From positions 558,001 through 622,000 of the forward strand of contig NZ_QDFV01000002.1 in NCBI RefSeq assembly GCF_003075395.1: 64,000 nt of DNA. The letters run 5' to 3'. This document shows, one piece after another, positions 7,170 to 15,493 of the stretch. The notes under the pieces were generated by a model, which was given only the letters and a program-made list of their open reading frames with translations, searched no databases and was not told where the DNA came from. Origin of the DNA: Microbacterium sp. TPD7012. GTDB taxonomy: Bacteria > Actinomycetota > Actinomycetes > Actinomycetales > Microbacteriaceae. The number at the start of each line of letters is the position of its first letter. Positions within the stretch are counted from its first letter, which is position 1. Position numbers and translations under genes: made by a program.

Positions 7170-7877
7170 TCAGTGGCCCGCGCTCTGGCCGCCGTCGATG
7201 TGCAGGAACTCGCCGGTGACGAACTCGTTCTGCTCGAGGTAGACGACCCCGCGAGCGATGTCATCCACCGTGCCGGCCTTCTGCAGAGGGTGGAAGGCTG
7301 CGAGCTGCTCCGGCGTCGCCCCGCCCTGCAGGGGAGTGAGGATCATCCCGGGAGATACGGCGTTCACGCGGATGCCGCGATCGCCGTATTCCACCGCGAG
7401 CGACTTGGTGGCTGCCGCGATCCCGCCCTTGGTGAGGGAGGCGAGCACGGAGGGGATGTCGGATCGCGCGGACTCGACGAGCGTCGTGGTGATGTTGACG
7501 ATGTGGCCGCCGCCCTGCTCCAGCATCGGGACGATCGCGTTCCGAGTGAAGTGGAAGAAGCCGCCGAGGTTGACGCCCAGGTTGAGCGCGTAGTCCTCAT
7601 CGGTCGTATCCGTGAAGGGCTTGGCGGTGAACACTCCGACGTTGTTGACGAGCGTGTCGACCCGTCCGAAGCGGTCGAGGGCCGCGCGGACGACGTTAGC
7701 GGCGGTGGCGGGATCCGCGGCGTCGCCCGGGACGGCGAGGACTCCGGGGTCATCGCCCGCCGTGATCGAGCGGGACGTGGCCACGACGGCGTATCCGAGC
7801 TCCCGGTAGGCGGCGACGAGTCCTGCACCGATTCCCTGCGAGGCGCCGGTGATGATCGCGACTTTCTGAACAGACAT
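7170..7877 (-). CDS. SDR family oxidoreductase lacking the catalytic Tyr
   Basis: A 235-residue Rossmann-fold protein with the NAD(P)-binding TGASQGIG (residues 10-17), the NNVG motif and the C-terminal RVNAVSPGMI. The usual catalytic Y-x-x-x-K is not present. The aligned segment reads VLASLTKGGIAAATKSLA, which keeps the Lys but has Ala at the Tyr position. AGGAG lies 5 nt before the ATG. It is divergent from the TetR gene and shares with it a region holding two copies of a 16-bp repeat, so it is the likely target of that repressor. The substrate is unknown. Confidence 0.82.
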   Translation of the reverse strand: MSVQKVAIITGASQGIGAGLVAAYRELGYAVVATSRSITAGDDPGVLAVPGDAADPATAANVVRAALDRFGRVDTLVNNVGVFTAKPFTDTTDEDYALNLGVNLGGFFHFTRNAIVPMLEQGGGHIVNITTTLVESARSDIPSVLASLTKGGIAAATKSLAVEYGDRGIRVNAVSPGMILTPLQGGATPEQLAAFHPLQKAGTVDDIARGVVYLEQNEFVTGEFLHIDGGQSAGH

Positions 7878-7885
7878 GATTCTCC

Positions 7886-7935
7886 TATAGACGATCGGTC
7901 AACTACTAACATTGACCGTTATAGACGATCGGTCA
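7886..7935. promoter_or_regulatory. Twin TetR operator (two 16-bp direct repeats)
   Basis: TATAGACGATCGGTCA occurs at 7886-7901 and again at 7920-7935, 34 bp apart, in the SDR/TetR intergenic region. One copy lies over the ribosome-binding region of the SDR gene. The other sits inside the TetR promoter spacer, next to the -10 box. The core GACGATCGGTC is nearly palindromic, as expected for a TetR dimer site. The role is inferred. Confidence 0.7.
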
Positions 7936-7941
7936 TATACT
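7913..7941 (+). promoter_or_regulatory. Promoter of the TetR gene (TTGACC-17-TATACT)
   Basis: The -35 box TTGACC (7913-7918) and the -10 box TATACT (7936-7941) are separated by 17 nt. The ATG at 7948 lies 6 nt after the -10, so the mRNA would be leaderless. The operator copy at 7920-7935 fills the spacer, which implies autorepression. Confidence 0.75.
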
Positions 7942-7947
7942 TGTCAA

Positions 7948-8520
7948 ATGGGTCGGACATCGGATGCGCGGGAGCGGCTGCTCGAAGCAGGGGAGCGGTT
8001 GTTCGGCGAGCGCTCGTACGGAGCGATCGGCGTCGCCGAGATCAGTGCGACCGCGGGTGCGCCGAAGGGCAGCTTCTACTACTACTTCCCGTCGAAGCAG
8101 GAGTTCGCCGTCGCTGTGATCGATGAGCACTGGCGCCGTCAGAAAGCGGAGTGGTCCAGCATCCTGTCGTCCGAGGGCAGCACTGTCGATCGCCTCCACC
8201 GGCTCTTCGAGGCCACCGCCGCCGTGCAGCGCGAAGCGCAGGCGGGGGCCGGAGCCGTGGCCGGGTGCATGTTCGGCAACCTGGCCCTGGAGCTCTCATC
8301 CACGGAGCCGGTCATCCGCGAGCGTCTCCAGGAGATCTTTGAGACCCAGGTCGACATGATCGCCGCCGTGCTGGGGGACGAGCGGCGCGACATGGCGACG
8401 GCCGTCGTCGCGAACCTCGAGGGTCTCGTCCTGCTCGCGAAGCTGCGCAACGATCCGTCGCTGATCGAATCCCAGTGGGTCAGCACCGCTCGGATGCTCG
8501 AGGCCGACGTCTCGGCCTGA
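7948..8520 (+). CDS. TetR/AcrR family transcriptional regulator
   Basis: A 190-residue protein with an N-terminal TetR helix-turn-helix at about residues 8-50. The recognition region is ISATAGAPKGSFYYYFPSKQEF, followed by a helical ligand-binding domain. The start is set by the leaderless promoter; the frame reaches further upstream, but that would run through the promoter. It is divergent from the SDR/NTF2 pair and probably represses both that pair and itself through the twin operator. The inducer is unknown. Confidence 0.9.
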   Translation: MGRTSDARERLLEAGERLFGERSYGAIGVAEISATAGAPKGSFYYYFPSKQEFAVAVIDEHWRRQKAEWSSILSSEGSTVDRLHRLFEATAAVQREAQAGAGAVAGCMFGNLALELSSTEPVIRERLQEIFETQVDMIAAVLGDERRDMATAVVANLEGLVLLAKLRNDPSLIESQWVSTARMLEADVSA

Positions 8521-8534
8521 GACCTGCGGCCCCG

Positions 8535-8900
8535 TCAGTCGATCGCCGGGAAGCGTTCGATGTTGGCTTCGACCCAGCCGCGAAGCGCGCGCAACGGCTT
8601 CTCAGCGTCGACGCCGAGGTCGGTGAGCGAGTACTCCACCCGGACCGGGACTTCAGCGAAGACCGTGCGCACCAGCAGCGCGCGCGCCTCCAGGCGCCGC
8701 AGCGTCGCGGTCAGAACCTTCGGGCTGATGCCCTGCAGCCGGGTCTTGAGCTCGCCGAAGCGCTGCGGTCCCTCGCTGAGCGCGCCGATCACCAGAGCGC
8801 TCCATTTGTCCGCGAGCAGATCGAGCACCCCGCGGCAGGGGCACTGCGCGTCGTACACGTCGTGAGGGGCGTCGATGCGGCAGGCGGTCTCGGTCAGCAT
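8535..8900 (-). CDS. HxlR family (winged-helix) transcriptional regulator
   Basis: A 121-residue single-domain HxlR protein. It contains the family pattern CPCRGVLDLLADKWSALVIG and ALSEGPQRFGELKTRLQGIS-PKVLTATLRRLE, with a wing ending in VRVEYSLTDLG. GGAGG precedes the ATG at a good distance. HxlR proteins often sense electrophiles or redox stress through the N-terminal Cys; here Cys residues are near positions 7, 19 and 21. It is divergent from an alcohol dehydrogenase family gene and probably controls it through the palindrome at 8910-8924. Confidence 0.9.
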   Translation of the reverse strand: MLTETACRIDAPHDVYDAQCPCRGVLDLLADKWSALVIGALSEGPQRFGELKTRLQGISPKVLTATLRRLEARALLVRTVFAEVPVRVEYSLTDLGVDAEKPLRALRGWVEANIERFPAID

Positions 8901-8909
8901 CCCTCCATG

Positions 8910-8924
8910 GTATCTCTTGGATAC
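8910..8924. promoter_or_regulatory. Candidate HxlR operator (GTATC-N5-GATAC)
   Basis: A perfect 5-bp inverted repeat with a 5-nt centre lies 10 nt before the HxlR start and 46 nt before the divergent oxidoreductase start. Size and position suit an HxlR dimer site that would act on both genes. Confidence 0.6.
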
Positions 8925-8958
8925 TTGGGGCGCTTGTGGGTAACTGGGGGTCTTCGGA

Positions 8959-8964
8959 TAGCGT
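8959..8964 (+). promoter_or_regulatory. -10 box (TAGCGT) for leaderless oxidoreductase gene
   Basis: TAGCGT lies exactly 6 nt before the ATG at 8971, and no Shine-Dalgarno is seen. A weak -35 (TTGTGG, about 8934-8939) lies 19 nt upstream. Confidence 0.45.
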
Positions 8965-8970
8965 GACGTC

Positions 8971-10014
8971 ATGGCAAACGACACCTCCTCCCTCCCTGAC
9001 CGCATGCCCGCGATCGGCGCGCGCGGGCGCCGCCCCGTCTCGGACTCCGAATCGCTCACCGACCTCTCGCTGCCGGTCCCGACGCCCACCGGCAGAGACC
9101 TTCTGGTCGAGGTCGAGGGCGTCTCGATCAACCCCGTCGATGTGAAGGTCCGCGCGGGCTCGCCGACCTCCGGTGCGCATCGGATCCTCGGCTACGACGC
9201 GGTCGGCGTGGTCGTCGGCCTCGGCGATCAGGCGACCCGCTTCGCCGTGGGGGATCGGGTGTTCTATGCGGGACAGATCGATCGCCCCGGCACCAACAGC
9301 CGCTACCACCTCGTCAATGAGAACATCGTCGGCCACGCTCCTCGCTCGCTGTCCACCGCGGAGGCGGCAGCGCTCCCGCTCACCGCGATCACGGCGTGGG
9401 AAGCGCTCTTCGACAAGCTGGGTCTCGACGACCGGAGCGAGGGGACTCTGCTCGTCATCGGTGCGGCCGGCGGTGTCGGCTCTCTCATCATCCAGTTCGC
9501 CAAGGCGCTCACGAAGCTCACCGTCATCGCGGTCGCCTCGCGCTCGGAATCGGTGGAATGGGTGGAGCGGATGGGGGCCGATCACGTCGTCGGCCGCGAC
9601 TTCGTCGACGAGGTCTCCGCGATCGCCCCGAGCGGCGTCGACTACGTCTTCACGTCGTTCACGCCCGGCAACGTCCGCGCGATCGCCGACGTCATCCGTC
9701 CGCGGGGCGAGGTCGTCTCGATCGACGAGACCGGTGGCAGCATCGACGCGCTGAAGGGCAAGAGCGTGACCTGGCACTGGGAGCTGATGTTCACCCGTCC
9801 GGTGACCGACCCCGCCGATCACTACCAGCACGAGCTCCTCGAGCAGGTCGCCGAACTCGTCGACGAAGGGGTGATCCGCACCACGATGACGGAGCACCTC
9901 ACGCCGCTGGATGCCGCGACCATGCGCCGGGCGCATGAGATCGTGGAGGCGTCGCAGACGATCGGCAAGGTCGTCGTCACCGACTGGCCGGAAGAGGCGC
10001 ATCCACTATCGTGA
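8971..10014 (+). CDS. Zinc-type alcohol dehydrogenase family protein (quinone oxidoreductase-like)
   Basis: A 347-residue MDR-superfamily protein: a GroES-like N-terminal domain (residues ~30-130) followed by a Rossmann domain with VIGAAGGVGSLIIQFAK (about 162-178). The structural and catalytic zinc ligands of true alcohol dehydrogenases are absent, so it is closer to the NADPH:quinone reductase branch (TIGR02817-like). It would reduce quinones or enones with NADPH. The divergent HxlR regulator fits an electrophile-response role. Its stop lies 7 nt before the start of the next regulator gene. Confidence 0.85.
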   Translation: MANDTSSLPDRMPAIGARGRRPVSDSESLTDLSLPVPTPTGRDLLVEVEGVSINPVDVKVRAGSPTSGAHRILGYDAVGVVVGLGDQATRFAVGDRVFYAGQIDRPGTNSRYHLVNENIVGHAPRSLSTAEAAALPLTAITAWEALFDKLGLDDRSEGTLLVIGAAGGVGSLIIQFAKALTKLTVIAVASRSESVEWVERMGADHVVGRDFVDEVSAIAPSGVDYVFTSFTPGNVRAIADVIRPRGEVVSIDETGGSIDALKGKSVTWHWELMFTRPVTDPADHYQHELLEQVAELVDEGVIRTTMTEHLTPLDAATMRRAHEIVEASQTIGKVVVTDWPEEAHPLS

Positions 10015-10021
10015 TGTGGTT

Positions 10022-11116
10022 ATGACTGCTGCCGCTCGGCACGATGCCATCCTCCGCGAGCTCGAACTGCGCGGTTCGCTGACCAGCGCGGTCCTCGCGG
10101 CGCGGCTCGGCGTGACCCCGATGACGTTGTGGCGGGACCTGGTCGCTCTGGAGCAGAGGGGCCTGCTCGCCCGCGTGCACGGGGGAGCGATCTCGCTCGC
10201 TGTCGCCCAGCAGCAGTCGCGCGAAGACGGGTCGGGGGCGCGCGTCCGCCCCCGACCGGTGGCGACCATCGGCATGATCGTGCCGACGACCCAGTACTAC
10301 TTCCCCGAGGTGATCCGCGGGGCGAGCCAGGCGGCCCATGAGGCGAACTGCCGCCTCGTCGTCGGTGCGACGAACTACTCGTCGCAGGAGGAGTTCCGTC
10401 AGGCGGAGCGCCTCATCGCCAGCGGCGTCGACGCGCTGATGATCACTCCGCACGACGCGATCGCCGAGAGCTCGCCGCTGCAGCGGATGCTGGAGGAGGC
10501 GGGCATCCCGGTCGTGATGGTCGAGAGGTCGGTCGAGGACCAGCTCGCCGGGCGCCTCGAATGGGTCCGCACCGATCACGCGCACGGCGCCGAGGTCGCC
10601 GTGCGCCACCTCGCACAGCAGGAGCACCGTGCGATCGCGCTCGCCGCGCGGCCCGCGGCGACCGTCGCCGGGCTGGACGCGGGGTTCCGGCGCGCGATGG
10701 CCGCGATGGACCCGGCATCCGCGCTCTGGCTCCGCCGTGACCTCTCGCACCCGCGGATCGGCGACAACGCCGACATCGCAGAGCTCGGCGACCTGCTCGA
10801 CGACTGCGTGCAGCAGGGGATCACTGCGGCGATCCTGTTGGGTGATGCGGATGCGATGGCCTTCCTCGACCTGGTCCTGGAGCGAGGGCTGCGCGTCCCC
10901 GAGGACTTCGCTGTGGTCGCCTACGATGACGAGGTCGCCGCCTTCGCGACCGTGCCGCTGACCGCCGTCGCGCCGCCGAAGCACGAGCTCGGGCACACCG
11001 CGCTGCGACTGTGCGTCGACCAGCTGAAGCGCCCCGCCGCCTCCGCCCACACGCCGGTGCGCATGGCGCTCCTCCCGGCCCTGGTGGTGCGGGAGTCGTC
11101 CGTCCGCGCCGGGTGA
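10022..11116 (+). CDS. DeoR-type HTH / LacI-type sensor transcriptional regulator
   Basis: About 364 residues. The N-terminal helix-turn-helix (residues ~4-55, ARHDAILRELELRGSLTSAV through RLGVTPMTLWRDL) is DeoR-like with a following wing and HGGAI. A full periplasmic-binding-protein sensor domain of the LacI/GalR type follows (IGMIVPTTQYYFPEVIRGAS at about 80-99 to the end). The classic LacI headpiece is absent. The gene sits directly upstream of a sugar ABC transporter operon and probably regulates it in response to that sugar. The ATG at 10022 is chosen; a GTG at 10016 is possible. Confidence 0.85.
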   Translation: MTAAARHDAILRELELRGSLTSAVLAARLGVTPMTLWRDLVALEQRGLLARVHGGAISLAVAQQQSREDGSGARVRPRPVATIGMIVPTTQYYFPEVIRGASQAAHEANCRLVVGATNYSSQEEFRQAERLIASGVDALMITPHDAIAESSPLQRMLEEAGIPVVMVERSVEDQLAGRLEWVRTDHAHGAEVAVRHLAQQEHRAIALAARPAATVAGLDAGFRRAMAAMDPASALWLRRDLSHPRIGDNADIAELGDLLDDCVQQGITAAILLGDADAMAFLDLVLERGLRVPEDFAVVAYDDEVAAFATVPLTAVAPPKHELGHTALRLCVDQLKRPAASAHTPVRMALLPALVVRESSVRAG

Positions 11117-11217
11117 AATGTTAGGTTTTGTGAGAAATCCACCGCTCTCCTTGGTGAATCGCTTCGGGTGACGAAAGATCGGACTCGCACGGTCAACGAT
11201 TCGAAGGAGAACCCGCG

Positions 11218-12513
11218 ATGTCCCTGCGTCGAACTTCCCTCTCTGTGGCGGCACTGGTCGCCACCTCCGCACTCGTCGCGGGTTGTGCTGCGAGCAGTCC
11301 CGCAGCCGAACCCGTGAAGACCGAGACTCCGAAGGGCGAGGTCACCTTCTGGTCGTTCCTCAGCGGCATGGCCGATGTCGCCGCCGCGTTCAACGCGAGC
11401 CAGGACGACATCACCGTGAACTTCGAGGAGATCCCGAACGGAGCCAACGGCGGCTACACCAAGCTGTCCGCGGCGATCGAGTCCGGCAGCGGACCCGACA
11501 TCGTCGGCATCGAATACGACCGGCTCCCCGGATTCGTCGCAGCCGAGCAGCTCGCTCCCGTCGGCGATCTGGTCTCCGGCGATGTCCTGGGGGAGTACGA
11601 CGAGCAGGTGCGCAACCTGGTCACTTTCGGCGACGCCGCCTACGCGCTGCCGTACGACGCCCCGCCCATGGTCGTCTGGTACCGACAGGATGTCCTCGAG
11701 GCGGCCGGTGTCGAGGTCCCGACCACCTGGGACGAGTTCGAAGAGGCGGCGCGCGCGCTGAAGGCCGTGAACCCCGACGCCTACCTGACGAGCTTCTTCA
11801 CCAACGAGCCGCAGCTCGCCCCCATGGCGTGGCAGGCCGGAGCCGAGTGGTTCAGCGTCGAGGACGAGAGCTGGAAGGTCTCGGTCGACGACAAGAAGTC
11901 GCAGGAGGTCGCCGACTACTGGCAGCGCCTGATCGATGACGGACTGGTCAAGGCGCAGCTCGGTTTCAGCGACGAATGGACCGCCGACCTCAACAGCGGT
12001 GTGGTCAACGGCTGGGTCGGCGGCTCCTGGAGCGCGTCCGCGCTCAAGACCCGCACCGAGTCATCCGGCATGGCCGGCAAGTGGATCGCGGCCGCTCCGC
12101 CGTCGTGGGACGGCGAGCCGACAGGCGCGCTCAGCGGCGGCACGAGCTTCGCGATCCCGGAGAACTCCGAGAACGCCGCCGCAGCGGCGGTGTTCCTCGA
12201 ATGGCTCGTGACGTCGCCCGACGCCATCGAGGCGCGAGGTGCTGTCGGCACCGCGTACCCGGCGTTCCCGGGGCTGGCCGACGTCGCGGCATCCGTCGCA
12301 CCCGTCGACTACTACGGCAACGACATCTACGAGGTCTTCGACGAAGCGTCCGCGAACCTCGGGCCCTGGGCCTGGGGGCCGAAGTACGACCTCACGGCGA
12401 CTGCCCTCAAGGACTCGGTCACCGCGTCGCCCACGCTGGGCGACGCGCTGACGGCCACGCAGCAGGCCACTGTCGACGGGCTCGAGAAGCTCGGCCTCGA
12501 CATCAAGGAATAA
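11218..12513 (+). CDS. ABC transporter extracellular solute-binding lipoprotein (sugar type)
   Basis: A 431-residue family-1 binding protein. A signal peptide ends in the lipobox LVAGC (Cys at residue 23), so the mature protein would be lipid-anchored outside the membrane. The GEVTFWSFLSGMADVAAAFN start and PDIVGIEYDRLPGF segment are typical of carbohydrate-binding members. GAAGGAG is 8 nt before the ATG. It is the first gene of an operon with two permeases and a hydroxyacid dehydrogenase. No ATP-binding subunit is encoded here, so a shared MsiK-type ATPase elsewhere is likely (inference). Confidence 0.92.
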   Translation: MSLRRTSLSVAALVATSALVAGCAASSPAAEPVKTETPKGEVTFWSFLSGMADVAAAFNASQDDITVNFEEIPNGANGGYTKLSAAIESGSGPDIVGIEYDRLPGFVAAEQLAPVGDLVSGDVLGEYDEQVRNLVTFGDAAYALPYDAPPMVVWYRQDVLEAAGVEVPTTWDEFEEAARALKAVNPDAYLTSFFTNEPQLAPMAWQAGAEWFSVEDESWKVSVDDKKSQEVADYWQRLIDDGLVKAQLGFSDEWTADLNSGVVNGWVGGSWSASALKTRTESSGMAGKWIAAAPPSWDGEPTGALSGGTSFAIPENSENAAAAAVFLEWLVTSPDAIEARGAVGTAYPAFPGLADVAASVAPVDYYGNDIYEVFDEASANLGPWAWGPKYDLTATALKDSVTASPTLGDALTATQQATVDGLEKLGLDIKE

Positions 12514-12583
12514 GCGGATGCTCCGTCGGGCGGGTGTTGCAGGGGGAGGGACCCCGCCCGGCGGTTCAGATCGAAGGACATCG

Positions 12584-13513
12584 ATGATGACAACTCCGGC
12601 ACCCGCGAAGCGGCGGACGAGGAAGACGATCCCGGGAACGGGCGGTCGCACCGCCTCGGTCTTCCTGATCCCCTTCTTCACGCTCTTCGCCCTGACGATG
12701 ATCGCCCCGGTGATCTACGCGATCGGCATGAGTCTGTTCGCCGAGAAGCGCAGCGGCCTCGGCTTCGGCGGCTCGACCACCGAGTTCGTGGGTCTCGGGA
12801 ACTACGTCGAGGTCCTCGCGGATCGCACCTTCACCGATGGCTTCGGGCGCCTCGCCCTCTACTGCCTGCTCTACGTCCCGTCGCTGCTCGTCGTCGCCCT
12901 GGTGCTCGCGCTCCTGCTCGACTCGGCCGTCGCCTATGCCAAGCGGGCATTCCAGCTGCTGCTCTTCCTGCCGCACGCGGTTCCGGGAGTGATCGCGGCT
13001 CTCATCTGGGCCTACCTGTACACCCCGGGCGTGAGCCCGATCGTGAAGGCGCTCGAATCGGGTGGCATCGGGATCGACTTCCTCTCCGTGCAGCTCGTGC
13101 TCCCCTCGATGGTGAACATCGCGGTGTGGGAGTGGGCGGGCTACAACGTGATCATCCTCTTCACCGCGCTCCAGGCCGTGCCGCGCGAGATCCTCGAGGC
13201 CGCAAGGGTGGACGGCGCGGGGGAGATCCGCACCGCGTTCTCGATCAAGACTCCTCTGGTCTGGCCGGCGATCGGCGTCGCGCTCCTGTTCACCGTGATC
13301 GGCTCTCTCCAGCTGTTCACCGAGCCGAAGATCCTGTCCTCCGCGACGACCGCGGTGACCAGCACCTGGGTGCCGAACATGTGGGCGTACGACGCGGCCT
13401 TCAACCGGAACGACCTTCCTCAGGCCGCAGCAGCGTCGATCATCCTGGCCCTGCTCGCCGGACTGCTGTCGTTCGTCGTCACCCGATTCACCTCGAAGGA
13501 GAGGGCGCAATGA
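12584..13513 (+). CDS. Carbohydrate ABC transporter permease (MalF/UgpA type)
   Basis: A 309-residue inner-membrane permease with six predicted membrane segments. The EAA cytoplasmic loop that contacts the ATPase is seen as EILEAARVDGAGEIRTAFSI (about residues 203-222). A basic N-terminal tail (PAKRRTRK) precedes the first helix. Start codons at 12584 and 12587 are both possible; GAAGGA lies 5 or 8 nt upstream. The stop overlaps the start of the second permease (ATGA), so the two are translationally coupled. Confidence 0.92.
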   Translation: MMTTPAPAKRRTRKTIPGTGGRTASVFLIPFFTLFALTMIAPVIYAIGMSLFAEKRSGLGFGGSTTEFVGLGNYVEVLADRTFTDGFGRLALYCLLYVPSLLVVALVLALLLDSAVAYAKRAFQLLLFLPHAVPGVIAALIWAYLYTPGVSPIVKALESGGIGIDFLSVQLVLPSMVNIAVWEWAGYNVIILFTALQAVPREILEAARVDGAGEIRTAFSIKTPLVWPAIGVALLFTVIGSLQLFTEPKILSSATTAVTSTWVPNMWAYDAAFNRNDLPQAAAASIILALLAGLLSFVVTRFTSKERAQ

Positions 13514-14427
13514 CCGCCGTGATCGATCGTCCCGTGCCCCGCGCCGCGGCACCCGTGAAACCGCCGCGGGCCCCTCGTCGAAACCTCGCCGGCGGGCGTC
13601 ACCTGCCGTCGAAGGTCGCGGTCAACGGCCTGTTGATCCTCGGCTCGGCCTACATGGTCCTGCCGCTGCTGTGGCTCGTGTTCGCCGCGACGAAGAACGC
13701 CGGCGAGCTCTACTCCGGAGACGCTTTCGCCTTCGGGTCGGATCTCGTCGCGAACATGCAGCGACTGCTCGGCCAGGACGACGGCATCTTCCTGCGCTGG
13801 CTGGGCAACAGCATCCTCTACGCCGGAGTCGGCGCCGTCGTGGGAGGGTTCGTCTCCCTGATGGCCGGGTACGCCTTCGACAAGTTCGAGTTCCGCGGCA
13901 AGCGGGGCCTCTACGCCTCGGTCCTCGTCGGCGTGCTGATCCCGAACACTGCGACCGTGATCCCGCTGTATCTGCTGGCGGCGTCGATCGGTCTCACGAA
14001 CACGATCTGGGCGGTGCTGATCCCGACCCTGTGCAACCCGTTCAGCGTGTACCTCGCGAGAGTGTTCTCCTCGGGCTATCTGCCCGCGGAGACTCTCGAG
14101 GCCGCGCGCGTCGACGGAGCGGGCCCCATCCGCAGCTTCCTCCAGGTCGGACTCCCGATGCTCGTGCCGGGATTCGTCACGATCGCGCTCTTCCAGTTCG
14201 TGGGCATCTGGAACAACTTCATGCTCCCGCTGATCATGCTGCAGAACCGCGATCTGTTCCCCTCCAGCGTCGGCATCGCGCTGTGGCAGAGCCAGGTGCA
14301 GCAGAACCCGGAGTTCTCGACCCTCGTCATCGCCGGATCCTTCGTCTCGGTCCTGCCGTTGATCATCGCGTTCGTGATGCTGCAGCGGTTCTGGCGGGCG
14401 GGCCTCTCCGCGGGGAGCGTCAAATGA
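13510..14427 (+). CDS. Carbohydrate ABC transporter permease (MalG/UgpE type)
   Basis: A 305-residue permease with six membrane segments and the EAA loop ETLEAARVDGAGPIRSFLQV (about residues 196-215). It pairs with the upstream MalF-type subunit. The ATG overlaps the preceding stop by 4 nt, and its own stop overlaps the next gene's ATG in the same way. The substrate is probably a mono- or oligosaccharide, not identified. Confidence 0.92.
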   Translation: MTAVIDRPVPRAAAPVKPPRAPRRNLAGGRHLPSKVAVNGLLILGSAYMVLPLLWLVFAATKNAGELYSGDAFAFGSDLVANMQRLLGQDDGIFLRWLGNSILYAGVGAVVGGFVSLMAGYAFDKFEFRGKRGLYASVLVGVLIPNTATVIPLYLLAASIGLTNTIWAVLIPTLCNPFSVYLARVFSSGYLPAETLEAARVDGAGPIRSFLQVGLPMLVPGFVTIALFQFVGIWNNFMLPLIMLQNRDLFPSSVGIALWQSQVQQNPEFSTLVIAGSFVSVLPLIIAFVMLQRFWRAGLSAGSVK

Positions 14428-15428
14428 GCCGCCGCCCCGTGATCGCCTTCGCGATGCCGGAATCCGTCAGGCAGCGCGTGTTCTCGGCGCGGACGATGAC
14501 GGAGTACGCGGGCGTCGGCGAGGTCGCGGGTCACCTCACCGAGTTCGATTCGGCTTCCGCGCGTCGGATCCTCGGCGACGTCGAGGTGCTGATCACCGGC
14601 TGGGGGGCACCACGACTCGACGCCGCGCTGCTGGATGCCGCACCTCGACTCGAGGCGGTTCTGCACGCGGCGGGCACGGTCAAGCCCTACCTGGATCGCG
14701 CAGTCCTCGACCGCGGGGTGCGCGTCAGCTCGGCGGCCGCGGCCAACGCCGTGCCCGTCGCCGAGTACGCGGTCGCGATGATCGTCCTCGCGGGCAAACG
14801 CGTGCTCCCGATCGCCCGTCGATACCGGGACCTCCAGGAGGACTTCGACATCGAAGCCGCCTTCCCGGGGATGGGGAACTACGGGCAGCGGATCGGCATC
14901 ATCGGCGCGTCGAAGATCGGCCGGATCGTGATCGACATGCTCAAGGCCTACACGTTCGAGGTCGTGGTCTACGACCCGTACCTGAGCGACGCCGAGGCGG
15001 CAGCGCTGGGCGTCGCCTCGGTCCCGCTCGATGAGCTCCTGCGCACGAGCGAGGTCGTCTCCGTGCATGCCCCTTCGCTGCCGTCGACCCGTGATCTGGT
15101 GGACGCCCGCGGCATCGGCATGATGCGCCGCGGTGCGACCCTGATCAACACGGCGCGGGGCGAACTGGTGGATCAGGAGGCCCTCACCCGCAGGGTCGTC
15201 GACGGCGAGCTGTTCGCCATCCTCGACGTCACCGTCCCCTGGATCCTGGAGCCGGACCATCCGCTGTACGCCTCGGAGCACGCCCTTCTCACGCCGCACA
15301 TCGCCGGATCCCTCGGTGCGGAGCTCGGTCGGCTCTCCGGGTCGATGCTCGACGAGCTCCGGAGGATCGCCCGCGGCGAGCCGCTCCGGCACGAGATCGC
15401 ACCGGATCTCCTCGCCATCACCGCCTGA
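14424..15428 (+). CDS. D-isomer-specific 2-hydroxyacid dehydrogenase
   Basis: A 334-residue NAD-dependent dehydrogenase. The nucleotide-binding loop is IGIIGASKIGR (about residues 155-165), a variant of G-x-G-x-x-G. The catalytic Arg lies in INTARGELVD, the Glu in WILEPDHPLY and the His in LTPHIAGSLG. It would interconvert a 2-hydroxyacid and a 2-oxoacid. Tight coupling to the sugar permeases (ATGA overlap) suggests it acts on a sugar acid or another product of the imported compound. Confidence 0.88.
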   Translation: MSRRPVIAFAMPESVRQRVFSARTMTEYAGVGEVAGHLTEFDSASARRILGDVEVLITGWGAPRLDAALLDAAPRLEAVLHAAGTVKPYLDRAVLDRGVRVSSAAAANAVPVAEYAVAMIVLAGKRVLPIARRYRDLQEDFDIEAAFPGMGNYGQRIGIIGASKIGRIVIDMLKAYTFEVVVYDPYLSDAEAAALGVASVPLDELLRTSEVVSVHAPSLPSTRDLVDARGIGMMRRGATLINTARGELVDQEALTRRVVDGELFAILDVTVPWILEPDHPLYASEHALLTPHIAGSLGAELGRLSGSMLDELRRIARGEPLRHEIAPDLLAITA

Positions 15429-15493
15429 CCGCACTTCTCCGACCCGAGTCCCCGACCCCTCCGCAGTTCAACGACGACCCAAGGAGCTCCACC

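Noticed and set aside
5352..10014. Genomic island integrated at tRNA-Met
   Set aside because: No integrase and no second copy of the tRNA 3' end were seen. Most following genes are ordinary regulator/enzyme pairs with normal composition.
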